From Dugong dugon (taxonomy: Eukaryota > Chordata > Mammalia > Sirenia > Dugongidae), in assembly GCA_030035585.1 (NCBI GenBank), contig CM057477.1:60493447-60557446 (forward strand): a stretch of DNA of 64,000 nucleotides. The letters run 5' to 3'. Made by a program: the position numbers and the translations under genes. Under the pieces are notes generated by a model. That model was given only the letters and a program-made list of their open reading frames with translations. It did no database searches and had not been told where the DNA came from. How positions within the stretch are numbered: position 1 is the stretch's first letter; every line of letters starts with the position of its first letter. Shown one piece after another: positions 1 to 11,833 of this stretch.

Positions 1-1282
1 CACTAGTTTGATTTTTGACACCTTTTGATATCTAATGTCCTGACATCAGGTAGTTTGTTCTGTAACTAAGTATGTGCATGCCAGAGTTCGTTAAAATTTC
101 CTATATGGGATCAGCTCAGATGTGCAGGCAGTTGATCTCCAAGTGTGTGATGCAGGCTCTCACCCCCAGTCCTAGAGGGGCAAGGGTGATTGGTGCAGGC
201 ACTGGACTCTGGCTGTGGTAGGGGATCACACACTGAGCCAGGTAGGGGGCCGACCGCTGCCCCTGAGAGTTTGAAAGAAAAGAGTGTCTCTATTCTCTAG
301 GTCGACTAGGTAGGTGAGTTTTGAAGCCAGGCTAAGAGTGCACCGCTATGTTGGCTGCAAAGACTCAAGGGCACCACTTTTTCTTGAACTCCTGAAGCAG
401 GTGACTAGGCACTTTAGGAACTATCACCAGTCCTCAAGACCCTGCTGCAGATCGATAAAAGTGCCTACATGAGGGGCAGGGCTGTTTCGAGGATCACAAA
501 TCTGTCCATTCACAGCTGAAGCAGTTGAAGTTAAACTTCAGATGTTTGCCCTGTTGTACAGTGGTAGTGAGGGCTAACGCTGTTGAGATGGGTCCGCACA
601 AGTCTATACGGGGTGTATGGCACTCAGAGTCTGCAGACCTCTGATTTCTATGGCCAGCAAAGGAGTTGTGCCGACCCTGTGTTCCTGGCCTAGTGGAGCC
701 AGCAGCTTATTTTTTTCCCTCTCCAAGGCCAAGAGAATGGGTCAGGGTACCTTTTGGGATCTATTTCCAGCCCAGTAGACTCCCGGTGCAGAGTGGGGAT
801 GGAAGCGGTAAAAGGAAGAGAGGTTTTTCCCAAATCCAGTGGAGAGCGCAGAGATAGGAGGTTAAAGGGAGAGAGGTTTTTCCCAAATGGGCTTTTTTTT
901 TTTTTTAACTCCCCGTGAAAGGAAGTGCGCATGTACTTATCCTAGCCTCTTGGGAGCTGCTCTTCACTGGTTAGAGTGTACAAGTAGAATCTCTGCTGCT
1001 GGGTCTCTCTCGATGTGGAAACTGCTTCTGGAGCGTGCACAGCACAGCTGTTTGCATCACCACAGCCTGGCATGGCTGTGTCTTTGCTGTGTTGCCACCT
1101 CAGCTCTAGTGCTCCTCACTTCTTCCAAACGGTCTTCCTCTCCAGTATGACTCAGATGGATTTCTTAACCTTGCCTTGTTCAGGGCTGCCAGATGTTCAC
1201 ATAGAATCAAATCACTTGTTTTTCCAGCTGTCTGTTGTAAGAGGGATATAGGAAGCATCTAACTAGTCCGCTATGTTGACCA
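1..1282 (-). mobile_element. L1 LINE, 5'UTR (5' end at about 1282)
   Basis: Read on the minus strand this begins near 1282 with a block ending in a decayed CAAGATGGCGG-like start (the plus strand shows ctagtccgctatgttgacca at 1263-1282). About 60 bp further in it has the caagtgatttgattctatg block typical of older mammalian L1 5'UTRs (plus strand 1201-1219). The rest is moderately GC-rich, non-coding and lacks long frames, as expected of a promoter region. ORF1 would lie to the left of the window. I identified this from remembered L1 5'UTR features, so the subfamily is unknown. Confidence 0.5.
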
Positions 1283-1283
1283 C

Positions 1284-1619
1284 GCCTCAAGGATTGTGTC
1301 TTGATCCAGTTTTTTGGGGGATATAAAAGAAAGAAGTGAGAAGAGAGACAGGGGGACCACATACCACCAAGAGAGCAGTGCCGGGAGCAGAGAGCGTCCT
1401 TCGGACCAGGGTTCCTGCACGGAGAAGCTCCTAGTCCAGGGGAAGATTGATGAGAAGTACCTTCCTCCAGAGCCAGCAGAGAGAGAAAGCCTTCTCCTGG
1501 AGCTGATGCCCTGTATTTGGACTTTTATCCTACTTTACTGCGAGGGAATAAATTTCTCTATGTTAAAGCCATCCACTTGTGGTATTTCTGTTATAACAAC
1601 ACCAGATAACTATGACACA
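1284..1619 (+). mobile_element. MaLR-type LTR, 3' part
   Basis: Matches the 3' two thirds of the LTR at 7735-8256. It shows a TATA-like atataaaa at 1321, a purine-rich middle, the AATAAA polyadenylation signal at 1547-1552 and the terminal block ttaaagccatccacttgtgg. The 5' third is missing where the L1 5'UTR abuts. It is a non-coding solo LTR fragment of the ERVL-MaLR kind. Confidence 0.75.
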
Positions 1620-2098
1620 CTACCTAAAAAGTCTTTTGTAAATGTTAATTTAGCAAGATGCTTTGTTTATGGGAGATAAAAATCATGCTATAAAGATGTT
1701 CATCTTTGAGAACAAAGTAGATGAGTAATAGATTAGATGTTAATTGTTCCAAATGCCTGTGAGAATAATTTGAAGTAGTCTGTGAGAAATAAAAAGAAAT
1801 GAGTACACTTTCCCCTTCCAAGCATCACCCACATAATATATTTTCTTTCAGATTCTTGCAGTTACAAGAGGAGCAAAAATCCCATAATGGAAATGCTTTC
1901 TTATAAACCAACCAACTATTCAAAGTTCTTGCTTTTACATGCCATAAAATAAACAATGTACAGAATAATTACCTGAATTGTCATTACATTTGTTCAGCAT
2001 GTATCATATATCCACAGCATTCAGTATTCAGTGTATTAGGAGTTAGGAGTGAACACACATCTAGTGTGAAGACAAGAAGAAAAATTTATATCTCTATA
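1620..2098. other. unassigned AT-rich DNA
   Basis: No coding signal and no repeat family that I recognise. It is AT-rich and probably old non-coding sequence. Confidence 0.4.
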
Positions 2099-2312
2099 GC
2101 TGGGAGTCTCTCGGTGGTGAAAATGGTTAACACACTCAGCTGTTAACTGGAAGCCTAGAGGTTTGAGTCTACCTAGAGGGACTTGCAAAAAAGTCCTGGG
2201 AATCTAATTCTGAAAAACCAGCCATTGAAAACCCTATGGAGCACAGTTCTACTCTGGCACATATGAGGTTGTCATGAGTTGGAATCAGCTTGATGGCAAC
2301 TGGTTGGTTGGT
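2099..2312 (+). mobile_element. AfroSINE (tccctgggtgg type)
   Basis: A diverged full-length copy. It has a tRNA-like head (gagtctctcggtggtg), the core gaaaaccctatggagcacag near 2226 and the tail gttggaatcagcttgatggc. The flanks tatctctatagc (2087-2098) and tatatctatacc (2313-2324) agree at 10 of 12 bases and are the likely target duplication. Confidence 0.85.
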
Positions 2313-2368
2313 TATATCTATACCTGTATCTATATCCATATCTACATCTGTATCAACATCTATGGAAT
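2313..2368. repeat. degenerate (TATCTA)n microsatellite
   Basis: Imperfect hexamer repeats (tatctatacctgtatctata and variants) directly after the SINE tail. They may have expanded from the SINE target duplication. Confidence 0.7.
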
Positions 2369-2737
2369 GACTAGAAATAATTTACATAAGTAGCATACTG
2401 ATATAGATTCAGAAGAAAATAATATGTTGGAGCATTAGAGTTTCTCTATTACCTTTCTGATTTCATTCTAAAACATCCACATCTTACTACGCTAATTATT
2501 AATAACATTATCATTATATTTACCCTATTTTGAAATGTTAATATAGTATAATTTTGAAAGAATTTTCTCAACATAATTATTATTCTGTGTTTTAAGCATA
2601 AAATAACTTATCATTTTCATTTTTATTTTTTATGTTGGTCTATTGCCTTGCACTGAAAACTTATGAAGTATAAAACCCAAGATTTGGAAAGGCTATATTG
2701 ATTTGGTGTATTAACTAACGGTAATGAGCAAATAAAT
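2369..2737. other. unassigned AT-rich DNA
   Basis: AT-rich and stop-dense in all frames. Nothing recognisable. Confidence 0.4.
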
Positions 2738-2950
2738 GTCCCTGGGTGGCACAAACGTTGAGCTCAGCTACTAAGTGAAAGGTTGGCTGTTTGAATCATT
2801 TACCCAGTGGCACTGTTGAAAAAAGGTCTGATGACCTACTCGCATAAGATTACAGCCTCCACTAAAAACCCTATGGAGCACAGTTTTACACTGAAGCACA
2901 TGGGTTCACCCTGAGTCAGAAATGGCTCAACTACAATGGGAATGAGAAAA
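2738..2950 (+). mobile_element. AfroSINE (tccctgggtgg type), diverged
   Basis: Head ccctgggtggcacaaacg at about 2740, core aaccctatggagcacag at 2867 and a decayed tail (gagtcagaaatggctc). Several indels lie in the B-box region, so this looks like an old copy. Confidence 0.8.
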
Positions 2951-3018
2951 CATGAGTTTCAAAAAATTCTGCTTTAACTGACCTAGAACAACTCTGCAGG
3001 ATACAAACTATAACTAAT

Positions 3019-3622
3019 GTGATGGTTAAGATTATGTGTCAGCTTGGCTGGGCCATGATTCTCAGTGTTTTAATGTGATCACCCTCATGATTGAATATAC
3101 TGTGAGTAGACAGTCAGATGAAAGGGAGTCTCCTTGGGGGTGTGGCCTGCATCTGAATATAAGCAGACGTTCTGGCTTTTTGCTCACACTGGATCCTGCG
3201 GCTGCCTCCTGTCGTCTCATCTCTTGTTCTTGCTACTTGAGCTGTCAGCTTATCTCCCGAACTTGGGATTCGTCGATCTTCACAGCCTGTCAGTGGAGCC
3301 CTGCTCTCTGACCTGCCGATCTTTGGTTTGCCAGCCCCTGCAGCTACATGAATCAGGAGAAACCTTGTGGTCTTGCCTGCTGATTTTGGAATTTGTCAAC
3401 CTTCACAGCCTGTGAGAGGGAGCCCTGCTCTCCGACCCGCCAATCTTGGGCTCACCAGCTTCTGTGGCTGCGTGACTTGGGAGAGGCCTCTACCCTGATC
3501 CACGGACTTGGGCCGTTCTAGCTTCTACAATCACAGGAGCTGCTTCCTTGATATAAATCTCTCGGTATATATATTTATATGCTTTACTGGTTTTGAATCT
3601 CTAGAGAACCCAAACTAAGACA
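3019..3622 (+). mobile_element. LTR, MaLR/ERVL-like, complete
   Basis: Opens with tgatggttaagattatgtgt and closes with ctctagagaacccaaactaa then gaca, a typical MaLR/ERVL TG...CA layout. The middle repeats CT-rich cysteine-like blocks (agccctgctctctgacc and agccctgctctccgaccc), a known kind of internal LTR duplication. The flanks share actaat on both sides, consistent with a short target duplication. Its sequence differs from the other LTR family in this window. Confidence 0.65.
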
Positions 3623-3639
3623 ACTAATAATACACAGAC

Positions 3640-4434
3640 ACCAGAAGATAAGCTAGATAACTGGGATCTTCTAAAAATTAAACACTTATGCTCATCAAAA
3701 GACTTCACCACAAGAGTAAAAAGAGAACCTACAGACTGGGAAAAAAACTTTTGGCTATGACAAATCCCACAAATTTCTAATCTCTAAAGTCTACAGAAAA
3801 ATCCAATACCTCTACCACAAAAAGACAAATAATCCAATTAAAAAATGGGAAAAGGATATGAACAGACACTTCACCAAAGAAAGACATTCAGGTAGTTAAC
3901 AGACAAATGAGGAAAAGCTCGGATGACTAATCATTAGAGAAATGCAAATCAAAACCACAATGAGATACCATCTCACCCCGACATTACTGGCATGAATCAA
4001 AAAAACAGAAAATGTTGGAGAAGCTGTGGGGAGATTAGAACTCTTATGCACTGCTGGTGGGAATGCAAAATGGTACAACCATTTTGGAAAACAATATGGC
4101 ACTTCCTTAAAAAGCTAGAAATAGAAACACTGTACGATCTAGCAATCCGACTGCTAGGAATATATCCTAGAGAAATAAGAGCCATCACATGACTAGACAT
4201 ATGCATACCCACGTTCATTGCAGCATTGTTCACAATAGCAAAAAGAAATAACCTAGATGCCCACCAACAGATGAATGGATAAATAAACTACGGTACATAC
4301 ACACAATGGAGTATGCAATGATAAAGAACAATGATGAATCTGCAAAGTGTCTTACATCATGGATGAATATGGACGGCATTATGCTGAGTGAAATAAGTGA
4401 ATCACAAAAGGACAGTATGAGAACACTATTATAA
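3640..4434 (+). pseudogene. L1 ORF2 C-terminal fragment
   Basis: The translation follows the end of the L1 reverse transcriptase/endonuclease protein: a [18 protein letters not shown] stretch at about 3656-3700, a [14 protein letters not shown] stretch at about 4052-4095, and SHTQWSM-like sequence near 4300. Several stops and frame changes break it, so it cannot make protein. Only the region after the RT domain is present. The catalytic endonuclease and RT motifs are absent because the copy is 5'-truncated. Confidence 0.85.
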
Positions 4435-5376
4435 AAACTCATGAAAAGGTTTACATACAAAAAGAAACCATCTTTGATGGTTATGAGGGATGGGAATGGT
4501 GGGGAGGGAAAAACACTGAATAGACAATAAATAAGTGGTAACTTTGGTGAAGGATAACACAGTATACAATACTGGGGAAGGCAGCACAACTTGACCAAGG
4601 CAGGGTCAAGGAAGCTCCACAGACACAGCCAAACTCCCTGAAGGACTGAATTACTGTGCTGAGAGCTGTGGGGACCATGGTCTTGGGAAAACATCTAGCT
4701 CAGCTGGCATAAGTTTATAAAAAAAAGGTCTACATCCTACTTTGGTGATTAGCATCTGGGGTCTTGAAAGCTTGTGAGTGGCCATCTAAGATACCCCACT
4801 GGTCTCACCCTGTCTGGAGCAAGGGAGAATGAAGAAAACCAAACACACAAGGGAAAGATTAGTCCAAAGGACTGATGGACCAAAACTACCACAGCCTCCA
4901 CCAGACTGAGTCCAGCACAACTAGATAGTGCCTGGCTACCAGCACCAATTGCTCTGACAGGGATCACTATAGAGGGTCCCGGACAGAGCTGGAGAAAAAT
5001 GTAGAACAAAATTCTAACTCAAACACACAAAAAAGACAAGACTTACTGGTCTGACAGAGACTGGAGAAACCTGGAGAGTATGGCTCTGGACACTCTTTTA
5101 GCTCAGTAATGAAGTCACTCCAGAGGTTCACCCTTCAGCCAAAGATTAGACAGGCCCATAAAACAAAATGAGACTAAATGGGCACACCAGCCCAGGGGCA
5201 AGGACGAGAAGGCTGGAGGGGACAGGAAAGCTGGTAGTGGGGAACCCAAAGTCGAGAAGGGGAGAGTGTTGACAGGTTGTGGTGTTGGCATCCAATGTCA
5301 CAAAACAATACGTGTATTAATTGTTTAATGAGAAACAAATTTGCTCTGTAAACTTCATCTAAAACACAAAAAAGAA
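3640..5376 (+). mobile_element. L1 LINE, 5'-truncated, ORF2 3' end plus 3'UTR
   Basis: Contains the ORF2 C-terminal region (3640-4434) and about 940 bp of 3'UTR ending in an A-rich tail near 5376. The same 3'UTR recurs inverted at 6830-7734, 32300-33180, 56252-56743 and 62866-63240. It is the signature of this genome's L1 lineage. The 5' end stops in ORF2 just after the LTR that ends at 3622. Confidence 0.9.
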
Positions 5377-6149
5377 GAAAAAAAACCTCTTATTAGCTTT
5401 TTATACTATCTCAAATTAGATTTTTTTAACTAGTAAGTTACTTAGAAATTTATAGATAATAAGCAAGTATTTAAAATACAATTGTCTAACAATTCTTGTT
5501 ATGTATCAGACAATGCATTCTGGTTCTATTCATTTCTATCTACCGTTTCATTGGTTTATAGCAGGGCTTCCAGCTGATTTTGCCCTGTTTAGTCATGGCT
5601 GAGGAAGCATCACTGGAACAGACCTGAATTTTTAAAGTTACGGTGAACCAGAAAGACAGCTGGAATGGGAAAAATTACAGGTCAAAGCCCTGCTAGAAAC
5701 TTAATCTCCCGCTCAGAGAATAAGAGCAGTGTATGCATCACATAGCAACCAAATCGCTTGCCCTCGGGTTTTGAGCACAGTCTGAAGCAGCACTGCCCTA
5801 CTCAAAGATGGTGGTACCTCACTCAAAGATGGTGGTCGATTGTGCTGCTTTGAATGTGTGTCGCTCCCCTACAGTCTTGACAATAATCCAATCTCGTTCA
5901 TAAAGCTCCTGCAAGGGTTCACTATGCCTCTTCTGAGACTCCAATTCCAGGGCTTCGACCTATAATCTTTCCCGTTCCGGGTACTGTGCCGAATCTGCCA
6001 ATTTGTGAAACTTTGGGTCTGTTCATTGGCCATGACTGAACCACTTCAAAGCCTGGTTTATTGTTCTCCACAGATAAGTATGAAACCTTTTAGAAAAGAT
6101 TTTGATTCCAGTAAAGCAGTAGCAGTTTGTATTTTCCAAAGATGGTTGT
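5377..6149. other. unassigned DNA with a short tandem duplication
   Basis: No recognised repeat. At 5800-5836 a 21-bp unit (actcaaagatggtggtacctc) is followed by a second partial copy. Otherwise it is ordinary non-coding sequence. Confidence 0.4.
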
Positions 6150-6658
6150 GCCAATATACATATGCTATTTTCATCCCTCTGAGAGTTGGGGACTATGTCT
6201 CCTTTCTTTGAATTTCAGCTGGACAATGTGACTGATCTTATCAATAGAACAATAAGACAGCATTGATGCTATTTGACTTCTGAGTTCGGTCATAGAAAAG
6301 ATACAGCTTTTGCATTGCCTTCCCTTTCTTGGGACATTTGTTCTTGAAACCCAACCACTTTGCTGTGAGGAAATCCAAACTAGTCCATGTGGAGAAACCA
6401 CATGAAGAGGCTAAAATGCAGGAAACCAAGGCCCGCAGCGAACACTCGGCATCAATTATTAGACATGTAAGTGATCGACACTTCATCCGATTCCACCCGC
6501 CTTTGAGCTGCCCTAGCAATACCAAGTGAAGTAGAAATGAGCTGTTCTTATTGAGCCCTGATCAGGTTGCAGATTCATGAACAAAATAAATGTTACAATT
6601 GTACTAAGTCTCTAAGTTTTAGTGTGGTTTGGTTGTACGGCCACAGCAACTGTTATAA
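6150..6658 (+). mobile_element. MLT1-type LTR
   Basis: The 3' half has the MLT1 hallmark order: an AATAAA-like signal (aaaataaatg, about 6583-6592), then a ctaagtctctaagttttagt block, then a gttgtacggccacagcaact ending. The 5' boundary is approximate. Confidence 0.6.
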
Positions 6659-6829
6659 AAGTTTTATCCACTAGGAAGCTTCTAAAAATTAATTGGATGA
6701 AGGCTAATTCACTTTTCCTCTAAACTAATTATTGAACATTTTGTGCTTCTTCACCTCCCATCAGAATTTTTTTTATTAATTCTGAGTTTTCTTCTTTTAT
6801 TTTTAGTGTTAAATGCTAATATACATTTT

Positions 6830-8575
6830 TAATTTTTATTATTGTACTTTTAGATGAAGGTTTACGGAACAAACTAGCTTCTCATTAAACAGTTAGTACA
6901 TATATTGTTTTGTGACTTTGGTTACCAAGCCCATGACATGTCAACACTCTCCCCTTCTCTACCTTGGGCTCCCATTACCAGCTTTCCTGTCCCCTTTTGC
7001 CTTCTTGTCCTTGCCCCTGGGCTGGTGTACCCCTTTATTCTCCTTTTGTTTTATAGGCCTGTCTAATCTTTGACTGAATGGTAAACATCAGGAGTGACTT
7101 CATTACTGAGCTACAGTGGTGTCCAGGGGCCATACTCTCGGGGTTTCTCCAGTCTCTTTCAGACCAGTAAGTCTTGTCTTTTTTGTGTGTTTGAGTTAGA
7201 ATTTTGTTGTACATTTTTATCCAGCTCTGTCTGGGACGCTGTATTGTGATCCTTGTCAGAGCAGTCGGTGGTGGTAGCTGGGCACCATCTAGTTATACTG
7301 GACTCAGTCTGGTGGGGGCTGTGGTAGTTGTGGTCCATTAGTCCTTTGGACTAATCTTTCCCTTGTATCTTTGGTTTTCTTCATTCTCCCTTGCTCCAGA
7401 CAGGGTGAGACCAGCGGAGTATCTTAGATGGCTGCTCACAGGCTTTTAAGACCCCAGGCACTACTCACCAAAGTAGGATGTAGAACTTTTTTTTTTATAA
7501 ACTATATTATGCCAATTGAGCTATGATGTTCCCAAGACCACGATCACCATAGCCCTCAGCCCAGTAGTTCAGTCCCTCAGGGAGTTTGGATGTGTCTCGA
7601 GCTTCCATGATCTTGCCTTGGTTGTGCTGGCTTTCCCAGTATTGTGTACTGCCTTACCCTTCACCAAAGTTACCACTTATCTATTGCATATTTAGTGTTT
7701 TTCCATCTTAACCTCTCCCCTCCCTGGTAACCATTGTCGTGGATTGAATTGTGTCCCTCGAAAATGTATCAGTTTGGCTAGGCCATGATTCTCAGTACTG
7801 TGTGATTGTCCACCATTTTGTCATCTGATGTGATTTTCCTATGTGTTGTAAATCCTGCCTCTGTGATGTTGATGAAGGGGGGATAGGCAGCAGTTATGTT
7901 AATGAGGCAGGACTCAATCTACAAGTTTGGATTGTGTCTTGAGCCAATTTCTTTTGGGATATAAAAGAGAGAAACAAGCAGAGAGACAGGGGGACCTCAT
8001 ACTACCAAGAAAGTAGCACCAGAAGCAAAGCGCATCCTTTGGACCAGGGGTTCCTGTGTGAAGAATCTCCTAGCCCAGGGGAAGACTGATGAGAAGTACC
8101 TTCCTCCAGAGCTGACAGAGACAGAAAGCCTTCCCCTACAGCTGACATCCTGAATTTGGACTTCTAGCCTAGCAGACTGTGAGAAAATAAATTTCTCTTT
8201 GTTAAAGCCATCCATTTGTGGTATTTCTGTTATAGCAGCACTAGATGACTAAGACACCATCAAAGATTGTTTCTTTTTGTGGATAAACCTTTTTGTGAGT
8301 TTTTATAATAGTGTTCTCATACAATATTTGTCCTTTTGTGATTGACTTATTTCATTCAGCACAATGCGCTCCAGATTCATCCATGTTGTGAGATGCTTGG
8401 CAGATTCATCATTGTTCTTTATTGTTCTATAGTACTCCATTGTGTGTATGTACCATAGTTTGTTTATCCATTCATCTGTTGATGGGCATCTAGGATGTTT
8501 CCATCTTTTTGCTATTGTGAACAATGCTGCAATGTACGTTAGAATTATTAAGAATGTAGGAATGATTGGGATCAG
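6830..8575 (-). mobile_element. L1 LINE, 3' end (3'UTR and last part of ORF2), split by an LTR
   Basis: The 3'UTR runs 6830-7734 in inverted orientation. It resumes at 8257-8575, where the ORF2 end is still readable (HPRCPSTDEWINKLWYIHTM-like, near 8420-8500). The LTR at 7735-8256 interrupts it. The 5' truncation is at about 8575. Confidence 0.9.
7735..8256 (+). mobile_element. MaLR-type LTR, complete, inserted in an L1 3'UTR
   Basis: Runs from tgtcgtggattgaattgtg to gatgactaagaca. It carries a TATA-like gatataaaag at about 7959 and an AATAAA polyadenylation signal near 8187. The five bases before it (accat) recur after it with one base missing, fitting the 5-bp duplication of ERVL-type integration. 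The L1 sequence reads across the insertion, so the LTR is the younger of the two. It is a solo LTR with no internal genes. Confidence 0.85.
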
Positions 8576-8787
8576 CATCATAAGGCTAGCCTGCTCAGGA
8601 TTTATTTTCTAAGTGATAAACAATCGTTTGTGGGAAAAAGTAAGATTTTTTTTACTAAGACTAAATTGTTTTAAACTAAGTTGTTTTAAACTTCAAGTAT
8701 TTATTCTAAAACATTTCAGTTTCCTTGTCAACTTCTTATTGATTAATGTATTTTATACTTTTAAAAAACTTATTTATACCTTTGTCT
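8576..8787. other. unassigned AT-rich DNA
   Basis: AT-rich spacer between an L1 and an LTR. Nothing recognised. Confidence 0.35.
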
Positions 8788-9352
8788 TAGTCATCTAGTG
8801 CTGCTATAGCAGAAATACCACAAGTGGATGACTTTAACAAAGAGAAATTTATTCTCTCACAGTTTAGTAGGTTACAAGTCCAAACACAAGGTGTGTCAGG
8901 TCCAGGGCAAGGCTTTCTCTCTCCGTTGTCTCTGGAAGAAGGTCCTTTTCGTCAATCTTCCCCTGGTCAAGAGTTTCTCCTTGCAGGAACTCCAGGTCCA
9001 AAGGACACGCTCTGCTCCTGGAGCTGCTTTCTTTGTGGTGTGAGGTCCCCCTCTTTCTGCTTGCTACCCTTTCCTTTTATCTCTTGTAATATAAAAGGTG
9101 GTGCAAGTCACACCCCAGGAAACTCCCTTTACATTGGATCAGGGATGTGACCTGAGCAAGGGTGTTACATCCCACCCTAATCCTCTTTAACATAATCTAA
9201 TCTTGCATCATTAACCACGGGCAGAGATTAAGATTTACAACATATAGGAAAATCATTTCAATCACAGAATGGAGGACAATGACTCGGTACTAGGAATCAT
9301 GGCCCAACCAAGTTGACAGATATTTTTGGGGGACACAATTCAATCCATGACA
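8788..9352 (-). mobile_element. MaLR-type LTR, complete, inverted
   Basis: Same family as 7735-8256 but reversed, running from tgtcttagtcatctagtgct to caattcaatccatgaca. Flanking acctt and acttt are a probable 5-bp duplication with one change. It retains about 45 bp that the 7735 copy lacks. The pair forms a large inverted repeat with a 530-bp spacer. Confidence 0.85.
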
Positions 9353-9681
9353 ACTTTCATCCTAATCACTTCTTAGATTAATAAATTTCAAAAGGGCAAA
9401 TTCAAGCTGTAATTTGTATTCACTGGTTTTAGTGTTTTGACTTTATTTGATTAACTAGTTCACATCAATCCTATCCATATTGGTTTCATTTTTGGTCACT
9501 TTTAGCTCTGTCCTTTTGCACTTTCCATTTCTAAGAGCCTACCCTGTTAATCTGTCCTCAGAGAGTGTTGTATAACCCTTCTCATTAAATTCCGCATCTT
9601 CCCTGATCTCTTTTAGCTGTCAGGGTTGTCTTAAGGGCTGAGGACTAGAATTTAATTGTGTTTCAATCCACATTAAATTCC
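9353..9681. other. unassigned DNA
   Basis: No repeat or coding signal recognised. Confidence 0.35.
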
Positions 9682-9870
9682 CTGTTGTTGTTAGGTGCCA
9701 TTGAGTTGATTTCAACTCATAGCAAGTCTATGCGACAGAGTAGAACTGTCCCCATAGGGTTTTCTAGGCTGTAATTTTTATGGGCGCAGATCGTCAGGTC
9801 TCTCTCCCGTGGAGCTGCTGGCCTTTTAGTTAGCAGCCAAGTGCTTAACTTTTGTGTCACCAGGGCTCGC
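9682..9870 (-). mobile_element. AfroSINE, inverted
   Basis: Starts with the tail tgttgttgttaggtgccatt and ends with the head (caccagggctc), i.e. reversed. The flanks cattaaattc and cattcaattc agree at 9 of 10 bases. Confidence 0.85.
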
Positions 9871-9877
9871 ATTCAAT

Positions 9878-10122
9878 TCACTAACAAATATATATTGACT
9901 GCCATTTATGTGCTAGGCATATTGTAGGTACACAACAGTCAACAAAAAAAAACAAACAAGATCTTTGGGCCTACGAAGTTGACCATCTAGTTGGTGGAAA
10001 AGGAAACAAAAACAAAAACATGAGTTAGATAATATAGAAATTTAATTTCAAACTGTAATAAGAACTATGAAGGAATAGGACAAGCTGCTATGAGGCTATG
10101 TAACCGGTGGATTTTGTACTTA
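9878..10122 (-). mobile_element. L2 LINE 3' fragment
   Basis: The inverted L2 order is visible: a tatattgactgccatttatg block followed by gtgctaggcatattgtagg, then a run resembling the 'acaaagatcccttgggcc' region and tctagttggtgg. Ancient and diverged. Confidence 0.6.
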
Positions 10123-10138
10123 TTACCAGTTTATTCAG

Positions 10139-10343
10139 GAGTCCCAGTGTGGTGCAAATGGTTAATGCGCTTGGCTGCTAACTGAAAGGTTGGAGGTTCA
10201 AGTCCACCCAGAGGTGCCTTGGAAAAAAGGTCTAGAGAGCTATTTCTAAATGATCACAGCAACTGAGAACCCTATGGAACATAGTTCTTCTCTGACACAC
10301 GTGGGGTCGCCAGGAGTCAAATCAACTTGTCAGCAACTGGTAG
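10139..10343 (+). mobile_element. AfroSINE with exact 16-bp target duplication
   Basis: Head agtcccagtgtggtgcaaat, box-B-like ggttcaagtcc, core aaccctatggaacatag and tail ggtcgccaggagtc. The sequence ttaccagtttattcag is found exactly at 10123-10138 and again at 10344-10359, so both ends are certain. Confidence 0.95.
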
Positions 10344-10359
10344 TTACCAGTTTATTCAG

Positions 10360-11614
10360 CGAAGTGAACTCAGTAGCGTGAAAGTGGAGAATAACTTTTT
10401 TCTTCTTCACCACTTTCCCTTCAAATCTGCTCTGATGAATTGCTCTTCCTTGCCCGCGGTTAAAATTGTGGTCAGACTCTAGAACTCTTCTAGTCACTTT
10501 CAGATTTTAAAAAACTCAGCATAGTCTAATATCCCAACTTTAAATTTCTCCTCCAGTTTAGGGCTTTTCCCTTTCTCCAGCTGACATAGGTTCAAAAACT
10601 TGCAGCAGGGAAGGGAGACGTGGGAATTTTCTTCTTGTTCCCTTATTCTACCTCCTCCCTTCCGGCTAGAGGACATTCCTATGCTCTCTAGGTTTGGGTC
10701 CAATTGGAGAAAAAATTTGAGGCAGGTTAGAGTAAAAGGGCAAAGAATACTGTAGTGTGTTTTCTTTACATTACTCTTTCTAATGATGTCTACCATTTTG
10801 TGGGTCTAGGTTGTGGAAGTAGGGCAAACCAATGTCCCCGGGAAATAGTCTTTAGGGACTGTTAGAAGTCTTTCCTGATATACCTTGACTAATGCTCACA
10901 TACCACATTTTCTTTTATGTACCTTGTTTTGTGGAATCTTCACAAAACTTCATTCTAGTTCATCCTTGTTGACATAATATTTAACCACCATGAAAGGTCT
11001 AATATTGTTTGCAGTGATGGAGATATCCTGGTACACTCCCTTATCTGGACAACTTATAAATATGTTAAATAAAATGAGTACTAATTCCCATGCCTTGACA
11101 AACTCTTTCTTTACATTGGTACAGCCAATCTTTCCTACTCTTTGCTTCTTTCTCTAAGTCAATCCTTATTCCAGACAAAACATTTTTTCAAATCAATGAT
11201 GATTGCTTTTTGGGTGGGAACTTCTCAGCCTTTCTTTTTAGACTGTAAAAATTTATACCCACTGGTTAACTCAATCCCCTTGCTTATTTAGCCCTTCAGA
11301 AAACCAAAGAATTAGTCACATTTGTATTGTCTATCTAGAAACCACATAGTTTTTCACTAAATAAGTTCTCAGTAACCCTACACTTTGCTACTAGTTTACC
11401 AGTTTATTAGTATACAAATAAAACCAATACTTTCACTAAATAAATCTCAAGGTCCCGTCTGTAATTTCTTTCATGAGTATGAGTCTCTCATTGGCGACCT
11501 GCAATCCTAGGGCATTGGAATCATTTGTAGTGAAGCTTGAAAGTTTTGGCCAATTGTTTCATAACTTCACTTCAACTTAACTCAAAATTTTCTTGAAGTA
11601 GCACCCCCTGAGTC
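10360..11614. other. unassigned DNA
   Basis: About 1.25 kb without a recognised repeat or coding signal. A 98-codon minus-strand frame at 10500-10796 has no family features that I can see. Confidence 0.4.
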
Positions 11615-11735
11615 AGTGTGGTGTGTGGGGTAAACAGACCTGAGTTCAAATACTGCTTCCACCACTTGGGCATATCATATTGTAGGTACTAACAAATATT
11701 AGTAACTATTATCATTATTATTTTTTTATACTAAA
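11615..11735 (+). mobile_element. MIR fragment
   Basis: The core order gtaaacagacctgagttcaa, then atactgcttccaccacttgg, matches the MIR 'cctgggttcgaatcctggctctgccactta' region. Downstream it is deleted. Confidence 0.45.
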
Positions 11736-11833
11736 TATGTATATTATGTCTACAACATCCTGTGTAATGATGATAATTTGACATAGGAAACTCAGCTTTT
11801 TTGATTCAAACATTAAAAATCTGGGAATGAATA

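Noticed and set aside
1314..1679. 121-codon plus-strand frame near the window start
   Set aside because: It covers a MaLR LTR, including its polyadenylation signal, and runs out into flanking DNA.
3036..3415. Overlapping Cys/Leu-rich frames of 91-93 codons
   Set aside because: They lie entirely inside an LTR and reflect its internal CT-rich duplication.
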